From Streptomyces beijiangensis (lineage in GTDB: Bacteria > Actinomycetota > Actinomycetes > Streptomycetales > Streptomycetaceae): a stretch of 41,671 nucleotides of DNA. Below the pieces are notes generated by a model that saw only the letters and a program-made list of their open reading frames with translations, was not told the origin of the DNA and did not search any database. The position numbers and the translations under genes were made by a program. Below, piece by piece: positions 9,364 through 17,239 of the stretch (the first letter of the stretch is position 1; each line of letters starts with the position of its first letter). Location: contig NZ_JAFLRJ010000017.1 in assembly GCF_017315755.1 (NCBI RefSeq), forward strand, positions 1-41,671, read 5' to 3'.

Positions 9364-10312
9364 GCCCGGCGCCGTAGTCCTCGACACACCCCAGCTCCAG
9401 CCGCCGGAACCCTCGGTCGGGCGCAAGGCCATGGGTCTGCCGCTCGGACTCCTCAGGACCGCACGCCCCCGCCAGTGGATCAAGAACATCCTGGTGGTCG
9501 CCGCACCCGCCGCAGCAGGCGAACTGCTCACCAAGGGAACGTTTCTCCAACTCGTCCTGGTCTTCGTCCTGTTCACCGCCGCCGCCTCGGCCGTCTATCT
9601 GATCAACGACGCGCGCGACGCCGACGCCGACCGCGCCCACCCCACCAAGTGCCGCCGCCCGGTCGCCGCGGGCCAGGTCCCCGTCCCCGTCGCCTACGCC
9701 GCGGGCGGCATCCTCGCGGTCCTCACGACCGCGGCCGCCGTCGCCTGGTGCAACGAGCTGACGGCAGCCCTCCTCTCCGGCTACATCGCGATGCAACTCG
9801 CCTACTGCGTCTGGCTCAAGCACGTCCTGGTCGTCGACCTCACCGTCGTCACCACCGGCTTCCTGATGCGCGCGATGATCGGCGGAGTCGCCCTCGGCAT
9901 CCCGCTCTCCCGCTGGTTCCTGATCACCGCGGGCTTCGGCGCGCTCTTCATGGTCTCCGCCAAGCGCTACTCCGAAGCCGTCCAGATGGAGGGCAAGGGC
10001 GGGGCGACGCGGGCCCTGCTCGACCAGTACACGACCGGATACCTGCGCTTCGTCTGGCAGTTGGCGGCGGGCGTGGCCGTCCTCGCGTACTGCCTCTGGG
10101 CGATGGAGAGCGGCGGCACCTCCAACGGATCCCTGCTGCCCTGGCGCCAGCTCTCCATGGCCGCCTTCATCCTCGCGATCCTGCGTTACGCGGTCTTCGC
10201 CGACCGGGGCACCGCCGGGGCCCCCGAGGACGTCGTCCTGCACGACCGGGCGCTCGCCGTCATCGGACTCGTCTGGATCGCCCTGTACGCCCTCGCCGTG
10301 GCCGACCTGTGA
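9356..10312 (+). CDS. UbiA-family polyprenyl-phosphate phosphoribosyltransferase
   Basis: Polytopic membrane prenyltransferase-fold protein of 318 residues with about eight or nine hydrophobic segments. It most resembles the mycobacterial enzyme (Rv3806c) that moves phosphoribose from PRPP onto decaprenyl phosphate, the committed step toward polyprenyl-phosphoryl arabinose. The Asp-rich motif N84-D-A-R-D88-A-D-A-D92 and the following HPTKCRRPVAAG match that branch, as does TARPRQWIKN near residue 40. The family also includes quinone and haem prenyltransferases, but linkage to dprE1/dprE2, PAP2 and gtrA argues for the phosphoribosyl role. It overlaps the PAP2 gene by 8 bases and the GtrA gene by 4 (GTGA). 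Confidence 0.88.
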   Translation: MSEPGAVVLDTPQLQPPEPSVGRKAMGLPLGLLRTARPRQWIKNILVVAAPAAAGELLTKGTFLQLVLVFVLFTAAASAVYLINDARDADADRAHPTKCRRPVAAGQVPVPVAYAAGGILAVLTTAAAVAWCNELTAALLSGYIAMQLAYCVWLKHVLVVDLTVVTTGFLMRAMIGGVALGIPLSRWFLITAGFGALFMVSAKRYSEAVQMEGKGGATRALLDQYTTGYLRFVWQLAAGVAVLAYCLWAMESGGTSNGSLLPWRQLSMAAFILAILRYAVFADRGTAGAPEDVVLHDRALAVIGLVWIALYALAVADL

Positions 10313-10740
10313 CGGGCATCAGCCGCAAAGAGGTGGCGGGTTTCGCGCTGGCCGGGATCTTCGCGTACGCCGCCGATCTCGGACTCTTCGTCTGGCTGCG
10401 CTCCTCGCTCTCCTGGGACCCGATCACCGCCAAATCCGTCTCGTTCCTGGCCGGTTGCACGGTCGCGTACCTCGGCAACGCCTTCGGTACGTACCGGGGC
10501 CGCAAGGTCGGGCTGCGCGAGTACGCCGTCTTCTTCGGCGTGAACATCGCCGGTGCGCTCGTCCAGCTCCTCTGCCTCGCGGTTTCGCACTACGGCCTCG
10601 GCCTCACCTCGCCCCGCGCCGACACCTTCTCCGGCGCGGTCATCGGCATGGCCCTCGCCACCTGCCTGCGCTTCTGGGGCACGCGCACCCTGGTGTTCAG
10701 CCGACCGGCGGAGGGTACCCGCACCTCATGGACTGGCTGA
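10309..10740 (+). CDS. GtrA-family membrane protein
   Basis: Protein of 143 residues with four predicted membrane segments (about 8-26, 35-55, 70-92 and 105-125). GtrA proteins are linked to polyprenyl-sugar handling or flipping in the membrane. In mycobacteria a GtrA protein (Rv3789) sits beside dprE1/dprE2 and takes part in arabinogalactan synthesis. The FVWLRSSL, FLAGCTVAYLGN and FWGTRTLVF segments are family-typical. The start GTG at 10309 overlaps the stop of the UbiA gene by four bases. It is not in the longest open frame view because the frame runs open upstream inside the UbiA gene. Confidence 0.85.
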   Translation: MTGISRKEVAGFALAGIFAYAADLGLFVWLRSSLSWDPITAKSVSFLAGCTVAYLGNAFGTYRGRKVGLREYAVFFGVNIAGALVQLLCLAVSHYGLGLTSPRADTFSGAVIGMALATCLRFWGTRTLVFSRPAEGTRTSWTG

Positions 10741-11654
10741 AAAACCTACCCGTCGTCGGGCCGCCGCTGACCCGGCTGATGGGCACGCACGCCTGGCGCA
10801 GTTACGAGACCCTCGACCGGGTCCACTGGTCACGGCTGGCCGCGGCGATCACATTCATCTCCTTTCTGGCCCTCTTCCCCCTGATCACGGTCGCCGCGGC
10901 TATCGGCGCGGCCCTGCTCCCGGACGAGAAGCTGCATTCCATGGAGAACAAGCTCGCCGAGCAAGTGCCGGGAATCTCCGACCAATTGGACCTGCAGGCG
11001 CTCGTTTCCAATGCCGGCACCATCGGTCTGGTCGCCGGAGCGCTGCTGCTCTTCACCGGTATCGGCTGGGTCGGTTCGATAAGGGAATGCCTGCGCGCCG
11101 TATGGGAGCTGGAGGACGAGGAAGGCAATCCGTTCCTGCGCAAGCTCAAGGACGGCGGGGTGCTGCTCGGCCTCGGCGGCGCGGTCCTCGCCTCCTTCGC
11201 CGCCTCCGCGATCGGCTCCACCGCCATCGGCTGGACCGCCGACAGGACCGGGATCGACGAGAACGGCGTGGGCAGCGTCGTGCTCCAGATCGCCGCCCTT
11301 GCCGTGGCGGCCGCCGCCGATTTCCTGGTCCTGCTGTACGTACTGACCCTGCTGCCCGGGGTCACCCCGCCGCGCCGCCGGCTGCTGACCGCCGCACTGA
11401 TCGGCGCGGTCGGCTTCGAGCTGCTGAAACTCCTGCTCAGCAGCTATATGAAGGGCGTCGCCTCCAAGAGCATGTACGGCGCCTTCGGAGTGCCCATCGC
11501 CCTGCTGCTGTGGATCAACTTCAGTGTGAAACTGATGCTGTTCTGCGCCGCCTGGACGGCGACAGGGCACTCCGGCGAGGAAGCTGTCGGCGAGGAACCC
11601 GTCAGCGACGGGGAAGACGCCGAACCAGCTCCGGAAGCGGCCACTTCCGGTTGA
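10728..11654 (+). CDS. YihY/BrkB-family inner membrane protein
   Basis: Membrane protein of 308 residues with six main hydrophobic segments, beginning at about residue 34 (AITFISFLALFPLITVAAAIG). WSRLAAAITF, the GWVGSIRECLRAVWE segment and SKSMYGAFGVPIALLLW are hallmarks of YihY/BrkB proteins, once wrongly called RNase BN. Their function is not settled; envelope transport or lipid roles have been proposed. The ATG at 10728 overlaps the end of the GtrA gene by 13 bases, so it may belong to the same transcript as the arabinose-donor genes. The acidic C-terminal tail overlaps the convergent carboxypeptidase gene by 53 bases. Confidence 0.87.
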   Translation: MDWLKNLPVVGPPLTRLMGTHAWRSYETLDRVHWSRLAAAITFISFLALFPLITVAAAIGAALLPDEKLHSMENKLAEQVPGISDQLDLQALVSNAGTIGLVAGALLLFTGIGWVGSIRECLRAVWELEDEEGNPFLRKLKDGGVLLGLGGAVLASFAASAIGSTAIGWTADRTGIDENGVGSVVLQIAALAVAAAADFLVLLYVLTLLPGVTPPRRRLLTAALIGAVGFELLKLLLSSYMKGVASKSMYGAFGVPIALLLWINFSVKLMLFCAAWTATGHSGEEAVGEEPVSDGEDAEPAPEAATSG

Positions 11655-12831
11655 CCAGGAACACTCCGGCCGCCAGCACGATCAGCAGCCCGCCGGTGAC
11701 GGCGAGCGCGATGCCGATGCCGCTGGAGCCCTCCTTGCCCGCGACGGCCGCGGCCGTCGCGGGCCCCTTCTTGCCCTTGCCGTCCTGCGTCGCCGGGGGT
11801 GTCGCGCCGCCCGTCGTCGCCGACTTCGGCGCGACCAGGTCGCCGACCGGAGTGACCTTCCCGGCCGAGGCGAAGCCCCAGTCGAGCAGCCTGGCCGCCT
11901 CCTTGTAGACCGCCTGGCTCTCGCTTGAACTCGGGTTCATGACCGTGACGAGCAGGACCCGGCCGTTGCGCTCGGCGACCCCGGTGAAGGTCGCGCCCGC
12001 GTGCGTGGTGTTGCCGTTCTTGACGCCGGCGATCCCCGGGTACTGGGTGACGCCGTTGGCCCCGGTCAGCAGACGGTTGGTGTTCTGGATGCCGAAGGTC
12101 TCGCGCTTCTTGCCCTTCTTCTGGACACCGGGGTACTGGGCGTCCGCCGTGGCGCAGTACTCGCGGAAGTCCTTCTTCTGCAGACCGTTGCGGGCGAAGA
12201 GGGTGAGGTCGTACGCGCTGGACAGCTGCAGCGGGGCGTCGTAACCGTCCGGGGAGACGACCCGGGTGTCCAGCGCCTGCAGTTCGTCGGCGTGCTGCTG
12301 CATGTCCGCCACCGTCTTGGCGACGCCGCCGTTCATGGCGGAGAGCACATGCACCGCGTCGTTGCCCGAGCGCAGGAAGACCCCGAGCCACAGGTCGTGC
12401 ACCGAGTAGGTGAGGTTCTCCTTGATGCCGACGAGGCTGGAGCCGTCCCCCATGCCGGCCAGGTCGGACGGGGCGACCTTATGGGTCTGGGTCTTCGGGA
12501 ACTTCGGCAGGACCGTGTCCGCGAAGAGCATCTTCAGCGTGGAGGCGGGCGCGAGACGCCAGTGCGCGTTGTGCGCGGCGAGGACATCACCCGACTCGGC
12601 GTCCGCGACGATCCACGACCGCCCGGAGAGATCCTTCGGCAGGACGGGCGCACCGGCGCCCAGCTTCACCTGCGTACCCGCCAGGGCGAGCGCGTCGCCG
12701 CCGACTCGGGACATACGGGCGGGCGGCTTCGGGTCGTCGGCCGAACCGGACGCCGCGGCGGGCGCGGCGGACAGGGCGGGCAGCAACGCGGCGGCGAGGA
12801 CCGTCAGGGCGGTCTTTTTCACGGCAGACAC
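11602..12831 (-). CDS. Serine-type D-alanyl-D-alanine carboxypeptidase (S11 family)
   Basis: Low-molecular-weight penicillin-binding protein of 409 residues that trims the terminal D-Ala of peptidoglycan stem peptides outside the membrane. It has an N-terminal signal peptide (KKTALTVLAAALLPALSAAPAAA), catalytic S-T-L-K at residues 97-100, an SGN motif (FLRSGNDA), and GVKNGNT where the usual third motif is KTG. A Lys/Gly/Ala/Thr-rich linker leads to one C-terminal membrane anchor and a short basic tail (VNRKWPLPELVRRLPRR). The GTG at 12831 is preceded by TACGTT exactly seven bases upstream and no ribosome binding site, so it looks leaderless. It converges on the YihY gene. Confidence 0.9.
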   Translation of the reverse strand: MSAVKKTALTVLAAALLPALSAAPAAASGSADDPKPPARMSRVGGDALALAGTQVKLGAGAPVLPKDLSGRSWIVADAESGDVLAAHNAHWRLAPASTLKMLFADTVLPKFPKTQTHKVAPSDLAGMGDGSSLVGIKENLTYSVHDLWLGVFLRSGNDAVHVLSAMNGGVAKTVADMQQHADELQALDTRVVSPDGYDAPLQLSSAYDLTLFARNGLQKKDFREYCATADAQYPGVQKKGKKRETFGIQNTNRLLTGANGVTQYPGIAGVKNGNTTHAGATFTGVAERNGRVLLVTVMNPSSSESQAVYKEAARLLDWGFASAGKVTPVGDLVAPKSATTGGATPPATQDGKGKKGPATAAAVAGKEGSSGIGIALAVTGGLLIVLAAGVFLVNRKWPLPELVRRLPRR

Positions 12832-12838
12832 GGACGAG

Positions 12839-12844
12839 AACGTA
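12839..12844 (-). promoter_or_regulatory. -10 box (TACGTT) of leaderless carboxypeptidase transcript
   Basis: TACGTT fits TANNNT and ends seven bases before the GTG at 12831, placing the transcript start on or next to the start codon. No convincing -35 was found. Confidence 0.4.
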
Positions 12845-12952
12845 CAGGGCCCAGGCCCTTCGGCCCACACCACGGGGGTGACCCGCCGCCCGGGGCCCAC
12901 CGCCGGCCCACCCCGGCGCAGCCGTGCGGGGTACGAAAGCAATACTGGAGGG

Positions 12953-13195
12953 ATGAAGCTCAGTCGCCCCGTCTCCTGGTTCCTGCTCGCCTTCGGGGTG
13001 TGGTCCTGGTTCATCTGGATCACTTTCGTCAAGAATCTTGTGAAGGACGGCAGCGGACTCGCCTTCGACGACGCGGGTGACCCGACCACGTACTTCTGGG
13101 TCCATCTGCTGCTCGCCATTACGTCCTTTCTTCTGGGGACGGCCGTGGGCGTGATCGGGTTCCGTGGACTGCGTGCCCTGAGGGGCGTTAGCTAA
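12953..13195 (+). CDS. Small conserved membrane protein (SCO4848-like)
   Basis: Protein of 80 residues with two membrane segments (about 7-27 and 48-70) and the loop FDDAGDPTTYFWVHL between. GGAGGG directly precedes the ATG at 12953. From memory it matches the small integral membrane protein next to the D,D-carboxypeptidase in S. coelicolor. Its function is unknown. It is divergent from the carboxypeptidase gene with about 120 bases between. A 12-base perfect palindrome, CGTTAGCTAACG (13186-13197), contains its stop codon. Confidence 0.75.
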   Translation: MKLSRPVSWFLLAFGVWSWFIWITFVKNLVKDGSGLAFDDAGDPTTYFWVHLLLAITSFLLGTAVGVIGFRGLRALRGVS

Positions 13196-13294
13196 CGATT
13201 TGGGATGCTGTCAAGACCGCCTCTTCCCGTGAAGAAACCGGTGTGATTGGGTGAACGCCAATATGCGGGTGGGGTTTTTGAGGAGAGCGCGGCA

Positions 13295-14851
13295 ATGCGG
13301 TCGATCCGTCTTCGGATTCTGATGTTCTGTGTCGTATTGGCGATCGTCGGCGTGGGCGCCTGGCAGCTGTTGCCCGACAGCGGGGTGAAGAAGACGCCGA
13401 TCAGGGTCGGCACCACGGACGTCGTCTCCTCGCTGGACCCCGCGGTCGCCTACGACGCCGGTTCATGGGCGCTCTACAGCGAGGTGTACCAGTCGCTGAT
13501 GACGTTCGACCGAGGTTCGGCGACCCCGGTGCCCGATGCCGCCACCAGCTGCCGGTTCGAGGACTCCTCGCTGCGCACCTTCAGCTGCCGGCTCCGCGAC
13601 GACCTGCACTTCTCCAACGGGCACAAGGTCACACCCGAGGACGTCGTGTTCTCCTTCCGCCGTGTCCTGAAGATCCACAACGACAACGGCCCCGGACCGC
13701 TCCTCGCCACCCTCGACACGGTCGACTCGGCGGGCGACAAGATCACCTTCCACCTCAAGACCCGTGACGCGACCTTCGCGTCGAAGATCGCCACCGGCGC
13801 GGGCGCGATCCTCGACCACACCGCCTACCCGGCGACGAAGGCGCGCGAGGGCGGCACTGTGGACGGCTCGGGTCCGTATGTGCTCAAGGAGTACAAGGAC
13901 GGTGTCAGCGCCACGCTGGAGCCGAACCCCCAGTACAAGGGCGCCATCAAGAAGTCCGGCACGGCCATCGCGATCAGCTACTTCAAGCAGCCCGAGCAGC
14001 TCAACGCGGCCTGGAAGTCCGGGCTGGTCGACGTGACCCACCGCGAGCTGCCGCCGTCGGTGCTCTCCAAGCTCTCCCCGGGCGCGGCCGACATCCACGT
14101 GAACGAGGTCAGCGGCAGCGAGATCCGCAACCTCGTCTTCAACGTGCACAAGAACGCGCCGTTCGCCAATGTCGCCCTGCGCAGGGCCGCCGCCTGGCTC
14201 GTGGACCGCGCACAGCTCGCCGACCAGGTCTACAGCGGCACGGTCGAGCCGCTCTACTCGGTGATCCCGCAGGGCCTCGTCGGACACAGCACCTCGTTCT
14301 TCGACAGCTACCCGAGCGTCGACGTGAGCGCGGCGCGGAAGGTGCTTGAGCGCGCCGGGGTGCAGACCCCGGTGGAGATGAACTTCGCCTACTCCTCGAC
14401 CAGCACCACCGACGCCGAGGCGGCGCTGCTGAAGAAGCAGCTGGAGACCGGCGGCCTGTTCAAGGTCAAGCTGACCGGCGTGGCCAAGTGGCAGGCGTTC
14501 CAGGACGGATACGCGGCCGGTAAGTACGACGCGTACGCGCTCGGCTGGATCGCCGACTACCCGGACGCGGACAACTACGCCCAGCCGCTCGTCGGTACCG
14601 ACAACAGCCTCTCCAACGGCTTCACCGACCCGGAGATCGACCGGCTGATCACGCATACCCAGGAGTTCAACGACCGGGCGCGCACCGCCCAGGACTTCCG
14701 GACCCTCCAGGACCTGGTCGCCAAGGATGTACCGCTGATCCCGCTCTGGCAGCGCACCGACTACGTACTGACCAACAAGGACGTCACCGGCGGCCAGTAC
14801 CTGTCGGACGGCACGGGCGTCTGGCGCCTGTGGGAACTGGGCTGGATCTAG
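13295..14851 (+). CDS. Family 5 (oligopeptide-type) solute-binding protein, membrane-anchored, orphan
   Basis: Extracellular solute-binding protein of 518 residues resembling OppA/DppA. Characteristic segments are VSSLDPAVAYDAGSWALYSEVYQSL near the start, HFSNGHKVTPEDVVFSFRR, and the DAYALGWIADYPDADNYAQPL region near the C-terminus. The N-terminus (RSIRLRILMFCVVLAIVGVGAW) has a hydrophobic segment but no lipobox cysteine, so it may stay tethered by an uncleaved signal anchor. The ATG at 13295 follows AGGAGAG by 7 bases; an upstream TTG is less likely. No permease or ATPase genes are adjacent. A strong hairpin follows the stop. Ligand unknown; peptides are the usual guess. Confidence 0.88.
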   Translation: MRSIRLRILMFCVVLAIVGVGAWQLLPDSGVKKTPIRVGTTDVVSSLDPAVAYDAGSWALYSEVYQSLMTFDRGSATPVPDAATSCRFEDSSLRTFSCRLRDDLHFSNGHKVTPEDVVFSFRRVLKIHNDNGPGPLLATLDTVDSAGDKITFHLKTRDATFASKIATGAGAILDHTAYPATKAREGGTVDGSGPYVLKEYKDGVSATLEPNPQYKGAIKKSGTAIAISYFKQPEQLNAAWKSGLVDVTHRELPPSVLSKLSPGAADIHVNEVSGSEIRNLVFNVHKNAPFANVALRRAAAWLVDRAQLADQVYSGTVEPLYSVIPQGLVGHSTSFFDSYPSVDVSAARKVLERAGVQTPVEMNFAYSSTSTTDAEAALLKKQLETGGLFKVKLTGVAKWQAFQDGYAAGKYDAYALGWIADYPDADNYAQPLVGTDNSLSNGFTDPEIDRLITHTQEFNDRARTAQDFRTLQDLVAKDVPLIPLWQRTDYVLTNKDVTGGQYLSDGTGVWRLWELGWI

Positions 14852-14856
14852 GAGCA

Positions 14857-14889
14857 GTCCGGTGGCCGGCGGTCTGCCGGCCACCGGAC
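14857..14889. terminator. Bidirectional hairpin terminator
   Basis: A perfect 14-base inverted repeat (arms 14857-14870 and 14876-14889, beginning GTCCGGTGG) with a 5-base loop lies between the convergent stops of the binding protein (14851) and the histidine kinase (14897). There is no T-run, as is usual in Streptomyces. Confidence 0.8.
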
Positions 14890-14896
14890 GCGGGGG

Positions 14897-16372
14897 TTAC
14901 GCGGAGACGCCGGCCGGTGCCTCGGCCGGTGCCCCGGCCGGCAGGCTCACGGTCACCGCGAGCCCCGCCCCGGGCGCCGTCTCCACCGCGACGCCGCCCC
15001 CGTGCGCGTCCGTCACCGCCAGCACGATCGCCATGCCGAGCCCGCTGCCCGCGCCGCCGCCCGCCCGGAAGAACCGGTCGAAGATCCGGTCCGCGTCCCG
15101 CGGATCCATCCCGGGCCCCTGGTCGGCGATCCGCAGCCGTACCACCCCGTCCGCCCGTTCCAGCGCCACCCGAACCGCCGCCTGCGGGGGCGTGTGCGCA
15201 CGGATGTTGGCCAGCAGATTGCCGACGAGCTGACGCAGCCCCGACTCGTCCGCGTGCACGAACATCGCCCCGTCCGCCGCCACCTCCACCGGCCGCTCGG
15301 GCTGCTGGGCGCGCAGGTCGTCGGCCGCGTCCCTGACCAGCAGGCTCAGGTCGACCTCCCGCAGCCGCAGTTCGGGCCGCTGGTCGAGGCGGGCCAGGGT
15401 GAGGAGTTCCTCGACGAGGCGTCCCATCCGGTCGGCCTCGGCGTTCATCCTGCGCAGGGCGCGGGTGCGGTCGGCGGGCTCGCGCAGCATCCCCTTGTCG
15501 TACAGCTGGAGATAGCCGCGGATCGCCGAGAGCGGGGTCCGCAGCTCGTGCGAGGCGTCCGCGACGAAGCGGCGCAGCTGGGCCGCCGAGCGCTCGCGGG
15601 TGCCGTACGCCGCCTCGACCTGCTGGAGCATGGTGTTGAGCGCGACCCTCAGCTGATCGACCTCCGTGACCATGCCGGGGCGGGGCGGTACGCGCCGGGT
15701 CAGATCGCCGTCCGCGATGGCGGACGCCGTCTCGACCATGTCCTCCAGTGGGCGCAGCCGTCTGCGCGCACCCCACATCGTGAAGACGGCGAGCAGCACC
15801 AACAGCCCTGTCCCCACCGCGAGATCGAGCTTGAGCGCCTTCTTGATGCTGTCGTGGACGGCCTTGGTGGAGGTCGCCAGGATCACGATGGTGCCGTCCT
15901 TGAGGCGCACCCCCGTCATCCGGTACGGGTCGCCGTCCAGCCTGATGTCGTGGATCGAGTTGGAGGCGGCGACGGCCGCCGGGTCGCGCACCGCGTCGGC
16001 GAGGCTCTGCTGGCGGGCGGTGGGGGTGACGGTGCCGACGGAGAGGGCGCGGCCGTCGTTGTCCAGGGGGACGAAGAGGGACTCCGGGCGGGGCAGGATG
16101 CCTGCCTTGCTGTTGGCTCCGGTGAACTGGTCGCGTACTACGGCGAGCGCCGTGAGCGACTCGATCTGCTGCAGGGTGAGATTCATGTTCTGCAGGCTGT
16201 TGCGGGAGTTGTGCAGATTCGTGTCGGAGGCGTCGAGGAGATAGTGGCGCATGCCCATGAGGCTGATGGCGGTCGCGGTGATGATGCCGATGGCGAGCAG
16301 CAGCACGGTTGCGACGGTCAACTTGCCGCGCAGGGACTGCAGATGGCGGCGGCGCGGTCGTATGTGCGTCAT
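14897..16372 (-). CDS. HAMP-containing sensor histidine kinase
   Basis: Membrane sensor of 491 residues. Layout: membrane segment about 19-41, an extracytoplasmic region of about 140 residues, a second membrane segment about 182-200, HAMP about 200-255, HisKA with phospho-acceptor H275 (VADASHELRTPLSAIRG), and an HATPase domain with N box (RQLVGNLLANIRAHT), G1 (IADQGPGMD) and G2 (GSGLGMAIV). The extracytoplasmic domain shows no family I recognise. It overlaps its response regulator by four bases (ATGA), so the two are translated together. Its signal is unknown. Confidence 0.94.
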   Translation of the reverse strand: MTHIRPRRRHLQSLRGKLTVATVLLLAIGIITATAISLMGMRHYLLDASDTNLHNSRNSLQNMNLTLQQIESLTALAVVRDQFTGANSKAGILPRPESLFVPLDNDGRALSVGTVTPTARQQSLADAVRDPAAVAASNSIHDIRLDGDPYRMTGVRLKDGTIVILATSTKAVHDSIKKALKLDLAVGTGLLVLLAVFTMWGARRRLRPLEDMVETASAIADGDLTRRVPPRPGMVTEVDQLRVALNTMLQQVEAAYGTRERSAAQLRRFVADASHELRTPLSAIRGYLQLYDKGMLREPADRTRALRRMNAEADRMGRLVEELLTLARLDQRPELRLREVDLSLLVRDAADDLRAQQPERPVEVAADGAMFVHADESGLRQLVGNLLANIRAHTPPQAAVRVALERADGVVRLRIADQGPGMDPRDADRIFDRFFRAGGGAGSGLGMAIVLAVTDAHGGGVAVETAPGAGLAVTVSLPAGAPAEAPAGVSA

Positions 16373-17085
16373 GCCAGCCCGTATCCGATGCCGCGCCGGG
16401 TGGTGATCAGCGGCGGCCCGAGCGGGTCGAGTTTGCGGCGCAGATAGCTGATGTAGGTCTCGACGACGGTGGACTCCGCCGCGTGCTCGAAGCGCCAGAC
16501 ATGGCGCAGGAGCTGCTCCTTGGTGACGACGGTGCCCGCGTTCCGTACGAGGAAGCGCAGCAGCGCGTACTCGGTGGGGGTGAGCTCCACCGCACCGCCC
16601 GCCCTGCGCACGGTGTACGTCGACTCGTCCAGCTCCAGGTCGCCGTGGCGCAGCGGCGGGCGCGCGGGCAGGAAGTCAGCGGGCCGGGTGCGGCGCAGGA
16701 CGGCGCGCACGCGGGCGATCACCTCGTCGATGTTGAAGGGCTTGGTGATGTAGTCGTCGCCCAGCGCCAGACCGCCGACGATCTCGGCGGGGGCGTCGCG
16801 CGCGGTGAGGAAGACGATCGCCGTCTCCGGGTGGAGATCTCTCAACTCCCGTCCCAGGAGCCGCCCGTCGCCGTCGGGGAGCATCACGTCGAGCAGCGCC
16901 ACATCGGGCCGCAGCTCGCGCAGCAGGGCGGCCGCCTGCCGTACGGAACCCGCGGTCACCACCTCGAAGCGGTGGTAGCGCAGGGCGATCGTGAGGACGT
17001 CCGCGATGCTCGGCTCGTCCTCGACGACGAGGACGGTCGCCGGGGCGGCCGGGCCTGCCGGGACTGCCGCCGGAGATTGGCTCAT
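16369..17085 (-). CDS. OmpR/PhoB-family response regulator
   Basis: DNA-binding partner of the kinase, 238 residues. The receiver domain has the acidic pair E22-D23, phospho-acceptor D66 (ALLDVMLPDGDG), the T in FLTARD and the conserved K in ITKPF. The loop before it reads GLALGDDYITKPF, one residue shorter than the usual G-A/G-D-D-Y. The C-terminal winged helix ends in VVETYISYLRRKLD and the TRRGIGYGL wing. The start ATG at 17085 faces the MMPL gene across about 150 bases, so the MMPL exporter is a possible target, but no operator was identified. Confidence 0.94.
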   Translation of the reverse strand: MSQSPAAVPAGPAAPATVLVVEDEPSIADVLTIALRYHRFEVVTAGSVRQAAALLRELRPDVALLDVMLPDGDGRLLGRELRDLHPETAIVFLTARDAPAEIVGGLALGDDYITKPFNIDEVIARVRAVLRRTRPADFLPARPPLRHGDLELDESTYTVRRAGGAVELTPTEYALLRFLVRNAGTVVTKEQLLRHVWRFEHAAESTVVETYISYLRRKLDPLGPPLITTRRGIGYGLA

Positions 17086-17239
17086 GTCCCCAGTATCCGT
17101 CCGGCCGTTGTACTGAACAGCGGTCGCTGTCTTGGAGTTCCCTGAGAGTCATGGCCGCACTCCCTGGTGCGAGGGGTCCGGGCCCGATGCTGGGAACGGC
17201 CCGGGGGGTACGCAGAAGACAAGGGAAGGGGCATGAATC

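Noticed and set aside
13186..13197. Palindrome CGTTAGCTAACG as an operator for the binding-protein gene
   Set aside because: It overlaps the stop codon of the small membrane-protein gene and no promoter could be placed next to it; chance is likely enough not to claim it.
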